Source of the DNA: an uncultured Collinsella sp.
Lineage (GTDB): Bacteria; Actinomycetota; Coriobacteriia; Coriobacteriales; Coriobacteriaceae
Direction of reading: 5' to 3'
DNA length: 14,146 nt
NCBI GenBank assembly: GCA_958427895.1
Contig: CAUADW010000041.1
Coordinates: 1-14,146 of the forward strand
Shown here one piece after another: positions 13,926 to 14,146 of the stretch (its first letter is position 1; every line of letters starts with the position of its first letter). The notes below the pieces were generated by a model. It saw nothing but the letters and a program-made list of their open reading frames with translations. It did not search any database and had not been told where the DNA came from. The translations under genes were made by a program, and so were the position numbers.

Positions 13926-14146
13926 TTACTTGCGCTTGCCGCCGCCGTCACCGGGACGGCGGGAGCTGCTGCCGCGCTTGCCACCACGACTATTGCCATA
14001 GCTGCCACGATTATCGCGACCGCCGGCACGGCCGCCGCGGGAGCCGGCCTGGTTGCCGCCACGCCCGCCACGATAGCTGCCACGACGCTCCTCGCGGGTA
14101 TCGTCGTAGTTGCGCCAATCATCGCGACGATCGCGGCTGGCACGCG
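13926..14146 (-). CDS. Arg/Gly-rich C-terminus, probable DEAD-box RNA helicase (partial)
   Basis: The 3' end of a gene that runs off the window edge: 72 codons and TAA (13926-13928). The frame has no start codon in the window. The peptide is highly basic and glycine-rich, with repeated Arg-Gly and Arg-Gly-Gly units (SYRGGRGG, SRGGRAGGR, NRGSYGNSRGGKRG) and ends GGGKRK. It begins with an Asp/Arg-rich stretch (SRDRRDDWRNYDD). Such RGG/RG tails end many actinobacterial DEAD-box helicases (DeaD/CshA type), where they bind RNA. No helicase core motif is visible, so another RNA-binding protein remains possible. The overlapping Ala/Val-rich frame at 13907-14143 is a shadow of this GC-rich repeat. 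The strong terminator just after it confirms the strand. Confidence 0.7.
   Translation of the reverse strand, partial: RASRDRRDDWRNYDDTREERRGSYRGGRGGNQAGSRGGRAGGRDNRGSYGNSRGGKRGSSSRRPGDGGGKRK

Noticed and set aside
13907..14143. A 78-codon Ala/Val-rich minus-strand frame with an ATG
   Set aside because: It overlaps the Arg/Gly-rich frame ending at 13926 and is the frame-shifted reading of the same repeats; it runs past the real stop towards the terminator.

Overview
The window looks like the chromosome of a high-GC, anaerobic, gut-type Actinobacterium of the class Coriobacteriia, most likely Collinsella or a close relative. This is an inference. It rests on the GC-rich coding sequence, a lipoprotein signal with a twin-arginine motif, a glutamate-synthase-type [FeFe] hydrogenase, a sugar PTS with a GH4 phospho-glucosidase, and short GGGGAC-type intergenic repeats. 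All twelve supported genes lie on the minus strand, so transcription runs from high to low coordinates. The many long plus-strand reading frames are codon-bias shadows.

Layout from 5' to 3' on the minus strand. (a) 13926-14146: the 3' end of a gene with an Arg/Gly-rich C-terminus, probably a DEAD-box RNA helicase tail, followed by a strong intrinsic terminator. (b) 13306-13925: about 620 bases without a convincing gene, containing short inverted and direct repeats and the promoter of the next gene. (c) 12544-13305: a flavodoxin/ferredoxin fusion with two [4Fe-4S] motifs. (d) 7713-12200: a four-gene alpha-glucoside operon in the order EIIA, BglG/LicT-type antiterminator, EIICB, GH4 6-phospho-alpha-glucosidase. 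Its leader at 12201-12345 holds a candidate promoter and two mutually exclusive RNA stems that look like an antitermination switch, and a 13-bp-stem terminator follows it. (e) 1381-7456: a four-gene operon made of a NuoF-type Fe-S domain fused to a GltD-like flavoprotein, a [FeFe] hydrogenase, a Tat/lipoprotein substrate-binding protein and an ABC permease fused to its own ATPase. All junctions overlap or nearly touch. (f) 944-1165: an orphan RelB/DinJ-type antitoxin. (g) 9-920: a CPBP intramembrane protease.

How the genes work together. In (d) the sugar is imported and phosphorylated through EIIA and EIICB, then hydrolysed by the NAD- and metal-dependent GH4 enzyme. The LicT-like protein, whose four PRD histidines are all conserved, probably senses PTS flux and releases the leader terminator. 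In (e) the hydrogenase and the GltD-like partner match the class described as glutamate-synthase-linked (group A2) hydrogenases, expected to pass electrons between H2 and a pyridine nucleotide. Why an ABC uptake system of the NitT/TauT type is coupled to it is not known to me, and this is the most interesting open question in the window.

Non-coding structure is also rich. A 27-bp-phase GGGGAC repeat occurs both at the antitoxin/CPBP junction, where it encodes the antitoxin C-terminus, and downstream of the flavodoxin gene. The antitoxin has a leader with three tandem 10-bp repeats inside a hairpin, plus an 11-bp perfect inverted repeat. The hydrogenase operon has several dyads around its putative promoter.
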